This document shows, piece by piece, positions 42,036 to 50,309 of a stretch of 64,000 nucleotides of DNA; positions within the stretch are counted from its first letter, which is position 1, and each line of letters starts with the position of its first letter. Origin of the DNA: an uncultured Elusimicrobia bacterium (GTDB lineage Bacteria > Elusimicrobiota > Elusimicrobia > UBA1565 > UBA9628); assembly GCA_903830945.1 (NCBI GenBank), contig CAIKVT010000036.1:62001-126000 (forward strand). The letters run 5' to 3'. The translations under genes were made by a program, and so were the position numbers. The notes under the pieces were generated by a model. The model worked only from the letters and a program-made list of their open reading frames with translations. It ran no database searches and was not told the origin of the DNA.

Positions 42036-43133
42036 TCAGGAGAGCCGGTCCAGGCGCTTAGGGCGCACGCCGATGCCGGCTTTGACTCCTGAGAGGTCGT
42101 AGACGCCCCTCGGTCCTATGCTCAACCCCGTCATGGGGTCGCGGCTGAACCATAAGGGAGTGTCGAGGTCGACGAAGGCAAAGCCGCCCAGGCCCGCGGC
42201 GAAGTGTGCGGCCGCGGCCGCGGCCAGGGACGATTCGATGTTGGCTCCGATCATGAGTCCTAAACCGGCGGAGCGCGCCAGGGCCGCGATGTCCCAGGCC
42301 TCCAAGAGGCCGCCTTTCATGAGCTTGATGTTGATGACCTGCACGGCGCGCTCGCGGATCAGGCGCAGGACCGCCTCGCGGCTGCCGGCCGACTCATCAG
42401 CGGCTACGGGGACGCCGCCGCGTGAGGCCACCGCGCGCAGGCCGGCGTAGTCGTCCGCCGCTGTGGGCTGCTCGAAGAGCACCGGCACGATGCCGGCGCG
42501 CCGCAGTCGGCGCAGCAGGCGCAAGGATTCGCCCGGACCGTAGCCCTGATTTGCGTCGAGCATGAGGCCCAGCCCTCGGGCCTCCTCGGCAACGGCGCGC
42601 ACCCGCGCTTCATCCAGGTCGAGCCCCTGGCCGACTTTGATCTTGATGGTGCGTATGCCGCGGGCCTTAATGCGCCGCGCGGCCAGACGGGCTTGGTAAA
42701 GAGGCACTAAAGAGACCGTGATGTCGGTGCGCACCGCGGTCTCGGCGCCGCCGAAGAGAGAGCGCAGCGGGATGCCCACGTGCCGGGTCCAGGCGTCGAG
42801 AAGCGCCATCCCTAAAGCGGCGCGCGCGGCGCCGCAGCGCGGCAGGCGCGCCTCGAGCTCCTCGAGGAGGCTCCGCCAGGCGGCCGCGTCGCGGCCGAGC
42901 ATCCCCGCGCGCGCGGCGCGGGCGCCGCGCAGGGTCCCTGACTGGGTCTCGCCGTTGTAGGCCGGCAGGGGCGCGCCTTCGCCCCAGCCGATGGCTCCGG
43001 AGGCCAAGCGCATCCGGACGATGACATTGCGCACTTCGGCTGTTGAGCCGCCGGCGATGACGAACGGTTCGTTCATGGGGGCTTGCAGGGGCCGGACGTC
43101 AACGGAGATGATGGTGGAGTCGCGGGGGCGCAT
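42036..43133 (-). CDS. Dipeptide epimerase-like enolase-superfamily enzyme (Ala-Glu epimerase type)
   Basis: The 365-residue enolase-superfamily protein of the muconate-lactonizing group has catalytic lysines in TIKIKVGQG (KxK) and in INIKLMKGG. Metal ligands lie in GLMLDANQGY (Asp), LFEQP (Glu) and VAADESAG (Asp). The late block FVDLDTPLWF matches the substrate-specifying DxD region of L-Ala-D/L-Glu epimerases. Such enzymes recycle murein peptides. The start shares one base with the upstream stop (TGATG), in a DedA, SirB1-like, TlpA-like operon. O-succinylbenzoate synthase is a less likely alternative. Confidence 0.85.
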   Translation of the reverse strand: MRPRDSTIISVDVRPLQAPMNEPFVIAGGSTAEVRNVIVRMRLASGAIGWGEGAPLPAYNGETQSGTLRGARAARAGMLGRDAAAWRSLLEELEARLPRCGAARAALGMALLDAWTRHVGIPLRSLFGGAETAVRTDITVSLVPLYQARLAARRIKARGIRTIKIKVGQGLDLDEARVRAVAEEARGLGLMLDANQGYGPGESLRLLRRLRRAGIVPVLFEQPTAADDYAGLRAVASRGGVPVAADESAGSREAVLRLIRERAVQVINIKLMKGGLLEAWDIAALARSAGLGLMIGANIESSLAAAAAAHFAAGLGGFAFVDLDTPLWFSRDPMTGLSIGPRGVYDLSGVKAGIGVRPKRLDRLS

Positions 43134-44194
43134 CAGGGGAGGTCTTTGGATAGGCAGCGGTCGGAGAAAGAGAAGTTATACACCGCGGCGCCCGGTAGGT
43201 CCGGGCTGATGGTGAGCTCATGCAGCGCGTCGTCGGGGTTCTGTGTCAGGTTGAACAGGCCTGGCTCGCGGGTGGTCACGTAGCTGCGGCCGTCGTCGTC
43301 GAACTGGATGTCTTTTCCGGCGTTGTCGGGGTGCAGCCACATCTTGTCCTGGCGCACGAAGAAGACACCCGCCGTGGCCGCGGGAGGAGAGAGGACCGCG
43401 AAAGCGTGGCTGCCGCGGTAGATGAGGCGCAGCAAGGCAGGCCGCCCCGGGTTCTTTTGGGCCAAGCGCAGGTCTTCCGGATTCATGTCCCATTGACCGG
43501 AATATGCAGTCTCCCCGTCACGAGCCGACGTCAGCATGGCTTGCGGCCCCGGGGCCTTGGCTAGGGGCAGGGTGCGGCCCCGGCGCAGACCGAGGCTGAG
43601 GTCGGCCGTCATGGCGCCGCAGTCCATGTTCCGAGGGTCAGGGTAGAGCGCCGGGACCTTCGGCACCGTGAAGCCCGCGGTATTGAGGGCGTCGCGGATC
43701 TCTCCCTCGAAGTCCGAGTAGCCGCCCTCGCCGAGGTGGTCGAAGATGAGGTGGGTTTTATAGTCGACGAGGAACACGGAGGGCCAGCCCTCGTTGCCCA
43801 GCGCCTGCCAGTAGGTGCGGTTGTTGTCCAGGAAAACCGGGAAACGCACGCCGAGGCGCTTGAGCTCGGCGCGCACCAGAAGCGGGTCCTTCTGAAAGTC
43901 GAACTCTGGGGCGTGGACGCCGATGATGAGCAGGCCGTTGAGCTCGTAGCGCTCGTTCCACGCTTTGAGCGCGGCCAGGGCTCTCATCGAGTTGAGGTTG
44001 GCGGTGCTGAAGAAGGCGATCACCACCACGCGGCGCAGGCGCGCCTGTTTGAGGGTCAGGGGTTTGGCGTTGAACCAGACCGTGTCCAGAGGGAACTCCG
44101 GGGCGATAGGAGTGTAGGTCCGGCCGGCCCGGCCCGGGATGGGCGACAGCAGCAGGGTCGCCGCGAGCAGGGCGGTCTTGAGGCGCATCATCAC
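43133..44194 (-). CDS. TlpA/DipZ-like exported thioredoxin-fold protein lacking the CxxC motif
   Basis: The 353-residue protein has a signal peptide (ALLAATLLLSPIPGRAG). A thioredoxin-like domain follows whose active-site segment reads FFSTANLNSMRALAAL. By alignment with the TlpA FWATWCPPC block, the two Cys are replaced by Asn66 and Ser69. GVHAPEFDFQKD and FPVFLDNNRTYWQALGNEGWPSVFLVD follow the peroxiredoxin-like family. The last 150 residues resemble the beta-rich C-terminal module of DipZ-type proteins (AYSGQWDMNPE, ending VYNFSFSDRC). It therefore cannot act as a normal dithiol oxidoreductase and may bind rather than reduce. Overlaps both operon neighbours. Confidence 0.8.
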   Translation of the reverse strand: MMMRLKTALLAATLLLSPIPGRAGRTYTPIAPEFPLDTVWFNAKPLTLKQARLRRVVVIAFFSTANLNSMRALAALKAWNERYELNGLLIIGVHAPEFDFQKDPLLVRAELKRLGVRFPVFLDNNRTYWQALGNEGWPSVFLVDYKTHLIFDHLGEGGYSDFEGEIRDALNTAGFTVPKVPALYPDPRNMDCGAMTADLSLGLRRGRTLPLAKAPGPQAMLTSARDGETAYSGQWDMNPEDLRLAQKNPGRPALLRLIYRGSHAFAVLSPPAATAGVFFVRQDKMWLHPDNAGKDIQFDDDGRSYVTTREPGLFNLTQNPDDALHELTISPDLPGAAVYNFSFSDRCLSKDLP

Positions 44195-45060
44195 TTCGCG
44201 GCGGCCGTCGTGGCGGGCCGCGCCATGAGCAGGATATCCACCAGGCTGGAGAGCATCTCGGCGCGGTCGGTCTGGGCCGATTTCTGGTAGATGGAGACGA
44301 GGTTGCGCATCATGCGCGCGAGGATGTCTCGGGCGTCGGCGGGCGCGACGTATTCCGGCCGGAACTCGTATCCGCTGCGCGAGAGCATATGCTGGACGTC
44401 GGCCAGAGTCATGAGGCGGCCTCGGTCGTAGGCGTCGAGATAGCTTATCTTCGGGCCCAGGCGCATCCCGACCAGGAAATGGCCGGGAGTGGCCACCCCG
44501 TAGATCGGCAGTCCGAGGCGCCGGCCTACGAGCAGGTAGAGCACGGCTAGGCTGACCGGGATGCCTCGGCGGTTCTCGATGACCCGGTTGAGATAGGAGT
44601 TGTCCGGGTCGTAGTAATGCTTCTCGTTGCCGCGGAATCCCTTGGCTCCGAAGAGCTGGCTGCTGAGCTGCTGCAGGGCCTGCGCCGGGGGCGCGCCCTC
44701 CGGCAGCGTTCGGCGGACCAGGTCCGCGATGGCATCGAGCCGGGCGCTATATTTGGCGGGGTCTGCGTCGGGATAGCCGAAGCGGGCCACGAGCCAGACC
44801 CCAAGCTCCAGGTCCGGGGCGGGGGAAGCCGCGAATTTGCGGAAATCCTCCTGCAGGCTGTGAAAATGGATCCGGCGGGTCAGAGCGTCGATCCGGGCGG
44901 TGATATCTGGATCGCAGTGTCCACGCAGCTCGTCGAGGTAGGGGATAGTCGGGGTTCCGAGGTCCAGGATCTTTTGCTGGATACGGTCCAGGTTCTGCGG
45001 GTCGTCCTCGTCGAGCAGGGAGATCAGGCTGCGGATCTCGGTTTCCGAGAAGGCTTTCAT
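44191..45060 (-). CDS. SirB1-like transglutaminase-core / TPR family protein
   Basis: The 289-residue protein has the SirB1/Transglut_core2 signature: a FRGNEKHYYDPDNSYLNRVIENRRGIPVSLAVLY block, then GLPIYGVATPGHFLVGM and LDAYDRGRLMT. The C-terminal helices (ILARMMRNLVSIYQKSAQTDRA) look like TPR-type pairs. No enzymatic role is established for the family. It is the second gene of the DedA operon, with ATGA overlaps on both sides. Confidence 0.88.
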   Translation of the reverse strand: MKAFSETEIRSLISLLDEDDPQNLDRIQQKILDLGTPTIPYLDELRGHCDPDITARIDALTRRIHFHSLQEDFRKFAASPAPDLELGVWLVARFGYPDADPAKYSARLDAIADLVRRTLPEGAPPAQALQQLSSQLFGAKGFRGNEKHYYDPDNSYLNRVIENRRGIPVSLAVLYLLVGRRLGLPIYGVATPGHFLVGMRLGPKISYLDAYDRGRLMTLADVQHMLSRSGYEFRPEYVAPADARDILARMMRNLVSIYQKSAQTDRAEMLSSLVDILLMARPATTAAAK

Positions 45061-45713
45061 GATGATGAGTCCTTTTCGCGCCAGGCTTTGACGAACTCCA
45101 CTACTGGAGGGATGAAGGAGATGATGATGATGGCCAGGATGACGTAATGAAAATGGTTCTTGACCACGGGCAGGCCCGCGAACTTGTAGCCGGCCAGCAG
45201 GAACGTCGTGGTCCAGGCTATGCTGCCGATGACGTTGTAGGCCGCGAAGCGCGTATAGCTCATCGTGCCGATGCCGGCCACGAAAGGCGCGAAGGTCCTG
45301 ATGATGGGTATGAAGCGCGCGAGGATGATGGTCTTTCCCCCGTACTTATCGTAGAAACGATGGGCCTTGTCCAGGTTCTTGCGGTTGAGCAGCCAGGAGC
45401 CGTCGCGGGAAAATATCTTGGGCCCCACCCACTTGCCCACCGCGTAATTGACCATATTGCCTAGCACCGCGGCTGCGCTTAGGAGCGTCCAGACCCAAGG
45501 CAGGCTGACCGGAGAGCCTTCCCGCGCGGCTAGGGCGCCCACGGCGAAGAGCAGGGAGTCTCCCGGCAGGTAGGGCGTCACCACTAGGCCGGTCTCGCCG
45601 AAGATGATGAGGAAGAGCACGCCATAGAGCCAGGGCCCCAAGAGCGCGGCCCATTGGCTGAGATGGGCGTCGAGGTGGATGAAGACGTCCAAGCCGGTGC
45701 GCATGAGGGCCAT
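45057..45713 (-). CDS. DedA family membrane protein
   Basis: The 218-residue integral membrane protein has several hydrophobic helices and the DedA signatures: IFGETGLVVTPYLPGDSLLFAVGALAA, LGNMVNYAVGKWVGPKIF, and the FYDKYGGKTIILARFIPIIRTFAPFVAGIGTM loop with its conserved Arg and Pro. DedA proteins are thought to flip polyprenyl- or phospholipids, using ion gradients. The internal ATG at 45713 is chosen because TATAAT lies 9 bases before it; a longer frame upstream is antisense to the XdhC gene. First gene of a four-gene operon. Confidence 0.94.
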   Translation of the reverse strand: MALMRTGLDVFIHLDAHLSQWAALLGPWLYGVLFLIIFGETGLVVTPYLPGDSLLFAVGALAAREGSPVSLPWVWTLLSAAAVLGNMVNYAVGKWVGPKIFSRDGSWLLNRKNLDKAHRFYDKYGGKTIILARFIPIIRTFAPFVAGIGTMSYTRFAAYNVIGSIAWTTTFLLAGYKFAGLPVVKNHFHYVILAIIIISFIPPVVEFVKAWREKDSSS

Positions 45714-45722
45714 AGCGGAGGG

Positions 45723-45757
45723 ATTATAGCAATCTCTTCGCCAGCATATTGTAGAAT
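45723..45757. promoter_or_regulatory. Divergent promoters between DedA and XdhC-MocA genes
   Basis: Reverse strand: TGC-TATAAT (45723-45728), 9 bases before the DedA ATG (leaderless type). Forward strand: TAGAAT (45752-45757), 25 bases before the ATG at 45783. Confidence 0.5.
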
Positions 45758-45782
45758 CCGGTTCCCCTGATCGAACCGAATC

Positions 45783-47480
45783 ATGAATAGCATCAGACCG
45801 CAGGAAATCCTGGACATCCTCGAACTCTTGCGCGCCATCGAGTCCGCAGGCGGAGGGGGGACACGCACGGTGCTGGCCACCTTTGTGACGTTGGAGGGCT
45901 CGGTCTTCAGCCGGGCCGGGGCCATGGCGGTCTTCGTCCCGACCGTGGGATTCTCCGGCAGCGGTATCATCCCGGTCACGGAGCTGCAGGGCCCCTTGCG
46001 CAGGGAGATCGATGCGGTCGCGGCCGGCGGCGGCTCCCGGCTGACCACGCTGGACCTGGCCGAGGACGATCCGGTCCTGGGCTTCGGCTTGGGCGCGCCG
46101 GGTCGCGTGGAGGTCCTTCTCGAGCTCGTGGACGAGCGTTTGCGCGAGCACCTTATCGCGATGAGGGAGTCTCTCCTGCGCAACGAGGGCGTGGTCTGCG
46201 GTCTGGAGATCGAAGGCTCGGACCTTGGCCGCCGCGTCCTCTACCGCGCCGACGATCCGCGGGTCAAGGAATGCTATCAAGAGATAAGCCCGGAGCTTCT
46301 GGAGACCTCGGTCGCGGGCCAGGTTCAGCGCACCTTCCTCTGTCCCGTCCACCCCATGGGAAAGGCGCTTGTGTTCGGCTCCGGCCCCGTCGCTGCGGCT
46401 TTATCCCGGCACCTGGCGGAGCTGGGGTTCTCCGTCTTTGCCGCGGACTCGCGGGCCGGCCGACTCAAGGGAGTGGACTGGCAGATCCCCGGTGTCGTTC
46501 TCATCGAAGGCGGCTGGGACCAGGCGCGCGCCGCGGCCCACCCCGACGAGGAGACGTCGGTGGTCGTGCTCACGCGCAGCTACGCTCTGGATCTTGAGAC
46601 CCTGCAAGGCGCTCTTAAGAGCCCGGTCTCCTACGTGGGTATCATCGGCCCGCAGAAGCGCACGGCGCGGCTTTTGCTGGAGCTCTCCGCTTTGGAGGCG
46701 CAGCCGCGGCCGGGTGTTTTCTTCGCGCCGGCCGGCCTGGATATCGGCGCCGAGGCTCCGGTGGAGACCGCGCTCTCCATCGCGGCGGAGATACTCGCCG
46801 TTCGCTCTGGACGCAAGGGGGGTAGGCTCTCTTCGCGTCCTGGCGGCGGCGCGGCGGCCCGGTCTCGGGTCCGCACCCCGGGGTTGATCTTGGCCGCGGG
46901 CGCTGGGACGCGCTTTGCGGGCGGCAACAAGCTCTCCGTCCTGTTCGAGGGCAAGCCGGTGTTGCGGCACGTGGTGGACAACGCCCTGGCCTCGCGCCTC
47001 GATCCGGTCATCGTTATCTTGGGCTGCGCCGTGCAAGAGGGCCTCAAGGCCTTGGCCGGGGTCAAGGACCCGCGACTGCGCGTAGTCTTTAATCCACTGT
47101 GGGAAAGCGGCCAGTCCTCCTCTTTGGAGGTCGGCCTGCGTGAGGTCCCCCATAACGCCTCGGGCGCGATCAAGCTGCTAGGCGACATGCCGCTGGTCAA
47201 GCCGTGGCTCATCGAACGCGTGCTTTCGGAGTTCGAGCTTTCCGAACGGCTCGCTTTTCCGGTCTACGATGGCCCCGATGGCCCGGAGGGAGGCTTCCCC
47301 CTGGCGATCCCCCGGGCGCTCTTCGGCGAGGCCAAGGCTTTGGCGCGCGATGACTCGGACGAGGCCGTAGCCAGGGAGCATTGGTCCGAGGCGGTGCGCA
47401 TCCCCCTGGCCGACGGCCGCACCCAGGCGGACATCGACACGGCCGCGGACTTGGATCTCCTTGCCGGCGGCTTGCGGTAG
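45783..47480 (+). CDS. XdhC-MocA fusion (molybdenum cofactor maturation protein with nucleotidyltransferase domain)
   Basis: A 565-residue two-part protein. Residues about 1-80 form an XdhC/CoxI domain (LATFVTLEGSVFSRAGAMAVF, GSGIIPVTEL). Residues about 185-335 form its Rossmann part (ALVFGSGPVAAALSRHLAELG, YVGIIGPQKRTARLL, PAGLDIGAEAPVETALSIAAEI). From residue 367 there is a MobA/MocA-like nucleotidyltransferase (GLILAAGAGTRFAGGNKL, WESGQSSSLEVGL, LLGDMPLVKPWL). XdhC loads sulfurated molybdopterin onto xanthine-dehydrogenase-type enzymes, while MocA adds cytidine. No molybdoenzyme gene is in the window. The start has no good Shine-Dalgarno. Confidence 0.9.
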   Translation: MNSIRPQEILDILELLRAIESAGGGGTRTVLATFVTLEGSVFSRAGAMAVFVPTVGFSGSGIIPVTELQGPLRREIDAVAAGGGSRLTTLDLAEDDPVLGFGLGAPGRVEVLLELVDERLREHLIAMRESLLRNEGVVCGLEIEGSDLGRRVLYRADDPRVKECYQEISPELLETSVAGQVQRTFLCPVHPMGKALVFGSGPVAAALSRHLAELGFSVFAADSRAGRLKGVDWQIPGVVLIEGGWDQARAAAHPDEETSVVVLTRSYALDLETLQGALKSPVSYVGIIGPQKRTARLLLELSALEAQPRPGVFFAPAGLDIGAEAPVETALSIAAEILAVRSGRKGGRLSSRPGGGAAARSRVRTPGLILAAGAGTRFAGGNKLSVLFEGKPVLRHVVDNALASRLDPVIVILGCAVQEGLKALAGVKDPRLRVVFNPLWESGQSSSLEVGLREVPHNASGAIKLLGDMPLVKPWLIERVLSEFELSERLAFPVYDGPDGPEGGFPLAIPRALFGEAKALARDDSDEAVAREHWSEAVRIPLADGRTQADIDTAADLDLLAGGLR

Positions 47481-47501
47481 CGCGTCGGATTTCTCCGTCG
47501 T

Positions 47502-47512
47502 GAAATGACCCC
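47502..47512 (+). repeat. Short repeat, first copy
   Basis: GAAATGACCCC followed by a TnATAA-like run; the same 11-mer occurs at 62781-62791, also straddling or just following a gene end. It may be part of the REP-like family. Confidence 0.3.
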
Positions 47513-47553
47513 GTAATAACTTTTTGGTATATAGAGGTCGTAGGGGGACCGAT

Positions 47554-48573
47554 ATGCGCCGAGGCGGTCGTCTTGTTGCAGCTTTTCTCATTCCGATGTT
47601 TCTGGTGAAGAGCACCGGGGCGGCGGACATGGCTTTTTTGGCGTCCGTTCGCGCGCCCGTCCTGTTTTCCGTTCCGCTGCATATGTCGCCGCCGAGCCGG
47701 ATCGCATCTTCCATAAAAAAGGCGGCCGCGCCCCGCGTGGTCCCGCCCGTGCAGGGGTTGTGGGGCGCGTTGCGCGACCGGATCGCTCCCACCGTGGACG
47801 CTTGGGAGCACTGGCTTGAGCAGCCCATGGAAATGCCGGACCCGGCGGCGTGGCTGGCGGCTTTGATAAAGGAAGATCCCCGGCCCCTGCTGAGTTGGCC
47901 CGAGGCCCAGGCGCCAGCCGGCCTTGCGGCGGCTCCTGAAGTAGCCCTGGAATCTGCTCAGGACCGTATGCTCATCAACCATGACGGTTTCGATATGATC
48001 TTATTCGGCCAGGATGCGCGGCTGGAAGTTGTCACCTATGAGGCCGTGGCCCCCAGACTCGAAGGTCCCTGGCGCCAGGCGCACGGTCTGCGTTTCCGCA
48101 TCAACTACCTCAAGCCGGAGGGTTACCTGATGTTAGGCGCTCACGGCACAGTCGACATGACGAGGGGCTCTCGCACGAGGCGGTCCTATATGGATCTGGC
48201 GCTGCCTCCGGCCTACTTGCGGACCTACGCCCTCTATCATGAAGGCGACGTGGTGGGCTACGAGATCGAGCTGGAGAACATCACGGGCCGCGACTTGGAG
48301 AACTTGCTCGTGTTCACTAACCAGGAGGGCTTCAACTACCGTGGCGGCATGGGCAGGCTGCTCGGCCAAGTCCAGCTTTCAACCATAAAATCTTTGGCCG
48401 CGGGCGGCCGCGTCGTGCTGTCGGGGACTGCGCGCATGTCTGGTTTCGAGGCCGCGGGGAGTATTTTCGAGCAGACCCATCTGACCGTGGACACGGAGGG
48501 GACGCAGGCCCGCCGCACGCGGCTGGTCGACGACCCGCAGGCCGGCATCGTGGACCCTCCGCGATCCCGATGA
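47554..48573 (+). CDS. Secreted protein of unknown function
   Basis: The 339-residue protein has an N-terminal signal (GGRLVAAFLIPMFLVKSTGAA). A Pro/Ala-rich region to about 125 precedes a strand-rich domain with HDGFDMILFGQDARLEVV, LRFRINYLKPEGYLMLG, YALYHEGDVVGYEIELEN and FEAAGSIFEQTHLTVDTEG. The pattern suggests a beta-sandwich. No family recognised. An AGGGGG Shine-Dalgarno precedes the ATG at 47554, favoured over the in-frame GTG at 47524. A weak stem (AGCG/CGCT) plus TTTTT overlaps the stop. Confidence 0.6.
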   Translation: MRRGGRLVAAFLIPMFLVKSTGAADMAFLASVRAPVLFSVPLHMSPPSRIASSIKKAAAPRVVPPVQGLWGALRDRIAPTVDAWEHWLEQPMEMPDPAAWLAALIKEDPRPLLSWPEAQAPAGLAAAPEVALESAQDRMLINHDGFDMILFGQDARLEVVTYEAVAPRLEGPWRQAHGLRFRINYLKPEGYLMLGAHGTVDMTRGSRTRRSYMDLALPPAYLRTYALYHEGDVVGYEIELENITGRDLENLLVFTNQEGFNYRGGMGRLLGQVQLSTIKSLAAGGRVVLSGTARMSGFEAAGSIFEQTHLTVDTEGTQARRTRLVDDPQAGIVDPPRSR

Positions 48574-48695
48574 GCGTCGGCCGTCGCTTTTTCTGCTATC
48601 AGGCTAGAGTGTGGCGGCTGGCGGCACCAGGGGGCAGGGGCCTTCCGGGAAAATAGACGGCGTGAATGGGCTCGACGGAGAGAAGGTCTCTCGGC

Positions 48696-50180
48696 TCACG
48701 GATGTCCCGATCCGAGGAGCGACGGAGCTATGGCTGCCACTGCCAGTATCCCGAGCCCGTAGGCGGCCGCACCGGCGGCCAGCAGCGCCCACGCCAATTT
48801 CGGGAAGAGACTCGCGCCGGCCAGCTGACGCAGCACGATGATCGGCCCTACGATGCCGATGATGACCGTAGCCGCGTTGTACCACCGCCCCGACACCAGG
48901 GATATCGGCAGGAAGAGCATGTTGCCGATCATCCCAGCCAATAAATAGAGCGGCTTGATGCCGCGCAGGCGCTCCAATGCTGCCTGGACTTCTGTCGGGG
49001 CCTGCCCCGGTAGGCGCAGGGCCGCAAGGTCCCGCTGGTTTTGGAGGATCTGGGGAACGGTGAAGACCGAGAACGCGGCCGTGGCGGCCAGGCCGAGGGT
49101 AGCGGCGATGGCCGCATGTCCCATGATGAGAGGTGCGGCGACGAAGATCGTCCCCAGGGCCGCCGCCGTCACGAGACCCATCTTGCGGCGGGAGAAGTGG
49201 CGGGTCCAGGCCAGCTGGGCGAGGATGATCATGGCGTTGCCTGCTCCCAAAAGCGAGTTGCCTATGAGCACGGGACTGGCGCTGGTCAGGAAGGTGGGGA
49301 AATTGAACAGGTTGCCCGCGACCTGGGCCAACTGAGAGGCGGCGCTCACCCCTGCCAGGCGCTCTATGGCGACGCGGGCCTCTTCGCCGCCTTTTTGTCG
49401 GGCGCGGATGTTGCGGAAGTTCTCGACGATCTGGACCCACGGCGCGAAGATGAAGAGAGAATTTGCCGCCCAGCCCAGGACGGTGAGCCATGGGACGCCG
49501 GATTGCGCTATGCCGATGACCGCCAGGCCGGCCAGGGGCGCCCACTTGAGCAGCCGCCGGGGGGTAAGCAGGCCAGCTTCTTTGGTCGCTGTCGGGATAA
49601 AGGTCTGGGGAGCGCGGGCGCGGTCCGCGGCCGGCAAGCTCAGCCGTGGCAGCGGTCCGTTTTGGGAGATCGATGCGGCGGGAAGGCCTGTTGGCTCGGC
49701 GGTCAAGCTCGTAGCACCGCCGTAATTCTTATTCAGAAGCCGCTGGATGGCTTGCGAGTTGCCGTTGGCCTGGGCGCGGCTGATGCCTGTGGTCAGGAAT
49801 TCCAAGGCCCGTTGGGTCGCGGCTGGTCCGGTGCTCTCGGCCGCTGCGCTTGAGCCTTCTGCGGCTTTGGTCAAGGAAAGGCTGGGCAGGGCGGTGGGCA
49901 GAACCATCGAGGAAGACGGCTCGAGTCGCTTGATATCGAGACCGACCTGCGGCGAGAGTGCCGGGGAAGTCCATTGCAGGCGGATCGCGGATAACCCGGG
50001 TGTCAGCATGTCGCGAGAGGGGTTAATTATCGCTAGTCTGGGGATATAGGCCGGCGCTGACTGGGCTGGAATCGTACGGATGATGGTTGCGGCTGCGGCG
50101 TAGCTGGGTAAGCCCGGCGATAGGGCCGGCAGAACGGCGCAGAGCGTTAGGCGACAGCAAGTCTTGATAGGACGATCCAT
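48696..50180 (-). CDS. Exported-signal protein with PQ-loop-like membrane domain
   Basis: The 494-residue protein has a signal-like N-terminus (CRLTLCAVLPALSPGLPSYA). About 190 residues of low-complexity Ser/Thr/Pro/Ala sequence precede seven or more membrane helices. Two segments look like PQ-loops: FAPWVQIVENFRNIRARQKG and VFTVPQILQNQRDLAALR, each after a hydrophobic helix as in SWEET/MtN3-type transporters. The combination of a secretory leader and a transporter-like core is unusual. It follows TATACT by 7 bases. The 122 bases between it and the converging gene hold nothing I recognise. Confidence 0.6.
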   Translation of the reverse strand: MDRPIKTCCRLTLCAVLPALSPGLPSYAAAATIIRTIPAQSAPAYIPRLAIINPSRDMLTPGLSAIRLQWTSPALSPQVGLDIKRLEPSSSMVLPTALPSLSLTKAAEGSSAAAESTGPAATQRALEFLTTGISRAQANGNSQAIQRLLNKNYGGATSLTAEPTGLPAASISQNGPLPRLSLPAADRARAPQTFIPTATKEAGLLTPRRLLKWAPLAGLAVIGIAQSGVPWLTVLGWAANSLFIFAPWVQIVENFRNIRARQKGGEEARVAIERLAGVSAASQLAQVAGNLFNFPTFLTSASPVLIGNSLLGAGNAMIILAQLAWTRHFSRRKMGLVTAAALGTIFVAAPLIMGHAAIAATLGLAATAAFSVFTVPQILQNQRDLAALRLPGQAPTEVQAALERLRGIKPLYLLAGMIGNMLFLPISLVSGRWYNAATVIIGIVGPIIVLRQLAGASLFPKLAWALLAAGAAAYGLGILAVAAIAPSLLGSGHP

Positions 50181-50187
50181 TGACGAC

Positions 50188-50193
50188 AGTATA
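50188..50193 (-). promoter_or_regulatory. -10 box 7 bases before the PQ-loop protein start
   Basis: TATACT on the reverse strand, 7 bases before the ATG at 50180; no Shine-Dalgarno. The remaining bases to 50309 hold no other clear signal. Confidence 0.5.
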
Positions 50194-50309
50194 CTTTAGG
50201 CTGTTAAATTCAAGAAGTGTCTTATAGGTAGTGGAGCCGCGGATTTAGGGCCTAGGAGTCATTGGGACTTACGGAACACGGCTGTCCCAGGAAAATCTCG
50301 AATCCCGGC

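Noticed and set aside
45714-46352. Extended DedA frame reaching 46352
   Set aside because: The extra residues are antisense to the XdhC domain; the true start at 45713 has a TATAAT just upstream.
48604-49545. 313-codon reverse frame over the PQ-loop protein end
   Set aside because: It is another reading frame of the same strand as the membrane protein, with Arg/Pro-rich composition and no motif.
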